Under the pieces are notes generated by a model. That model saw only the letters and a program-made list of their open reading frames with translations. It was not told the origin of the DNA and did no database searches. A stretch of 64,000 bases of DNA, taken from the NCBI GenBank assembly GCA_947683425.1, contig CANTUQ010000003.1:806001-870000 (forward strand), written 5' to 3'. Below are positions 63,770 through 64,000 of the stretch, piece after piece. The first letter of the stretch is position 1; each line of letters begins with the position of its first letter. The translations under genes and the position numbers were made by a program. Source of the DNA: Excoecaria cochinchinensis. Its lineage: Eukaryota; Streptophyta; Magnoliopsida; Malpighiales; Euphorbiaceae.

Positions 63770-64000
63770 TTCACCCATTCTTCTAGTGCTGTTACTGGGA
63801 CCGGCCGGCCTGCTGGTTCCTTGACCAGGGTTAGCCCTTTTGGCGAAATTGTCATTGTTAGCTTTCCGAGTTAAGAACTCTCCTTCTGCTTCAATGGCTA
63901 TATCTTTGAGAGACTCCCACTCCTTCAACCCCTTCATCCTCAATCCCTCCTTTAAGTACGGGCTTGCGTTCTTAATGAATAGACGAATCTGATCCTGGGT
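63770..64000 (-). pseudogene. gag: Tat-B gag, upstream part (runs off window)
   Basis: The minus-strand frame enters from the window edge and reads GLKEWESLKDIAIEAEGEFL, then a basic, Pro/Ser/Gly-rich linker, up to the Tekay F insertion site. Joining it to 54139 after removing one GACAC keeps the frame, which shows Tekay F interrupted a then-continuous gag. Confidence 0.85.

Noticed and set aside
1..64000. Host protein-coding genes, tRNA or rRNA genes
   Set aside because: Every recognisable protein motif belongs to a Ty3/gypsy element. No cloverleaf or rRNA signature was noticed. A dedicated tRNA scan could not be run.

Overview
This window is plant nuclear heterochromatin. It is built almost entirely of nested Ty3/gypsy LTR retrotransposons, and I see no host gene, rRNA, tRNA or organellar DNA. 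The elements fall into three lineages. Tekay/Del chromoviruses have long LTRs of about 2.45 kb, an initiator-Met tRNA primer site and a C-terminal chromodomain. Tat-lineage elements have a second RNase H and accessory ORFs. One Athila-like element has an Asp-tRNA primer site. The lineage mix and low coding density fit a large-genome flowering plant, probably a eudicot. The species cannot be read from the sequence.

Layout: (1) 1-9095, Tekay T1: partial 5' LTR, broken gag-pol, 3' LTR. (2) 9096-9991, antisense Tekay LTR fragment J. (3) 9992-13670, 3' end of a minus-strand Tat element (Tat-C) with tandem-repeat 3' region. (4) 13671-14834, truncated Tekay LTR G. (5) 14835-18242, pol-less Tekay derivative H. 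(6) 18243-22674, Tekay LTR I with a 1.88 kb internal tandem duplication, plus primer site. (7) 22675-23060, Tat LTR fragment. (8) 23061-28018, 3' end of Tekay D, whose LTR is split by an antisense solo LTR K (24672-27125) with a perfect CAGCT target duplication. (9) 28019-31027, Athila-like LTR, primer site and broken gag, minus strand. (10) 31112-33238, decayed Tekay-like gag-pol. (11) 33239-34990, Tekay LTR E. (12) 34991-40863, Tat-A, minus strand. (13) 40864-54139 and 63765-64000, Tat-B, minus strand. (14) 54140-63764, Tekay F with both LTRs and a GACAC target duplication, inserted in the Tat-B gag. The insertion order on the right side reads E, then Tat-A, then Tat-B, then Tekay F.

Most proteins are standard Gag, protease, RT, RNase H and integrase, mostly disabled by stops or frameshifts. 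Tat-B keeps an intact archaeal-type RNase H and integrase. Between pol and its 3' LTR it carries a divergent pair of accessory genes, each with its own TATA box and intron signals.

The most unusual signal is in the LTRs. Different families carry arrays of GC-rich inverted repeats whose sequence differs between families but whose architecture is the same. In Tekay LTRs these are followed by a self-complementary GCATGC-core box that changes by compensatory substitution, a ladder of short unrelated hairpins, and a conserved double hairpin ending in CAG or TAG. A conserved GTAAGT/GTGAGT lies 1.5-1.6 kb upstream. I infer a leader intron inside the LTR that holds a structured RNA region. That model is not proven.
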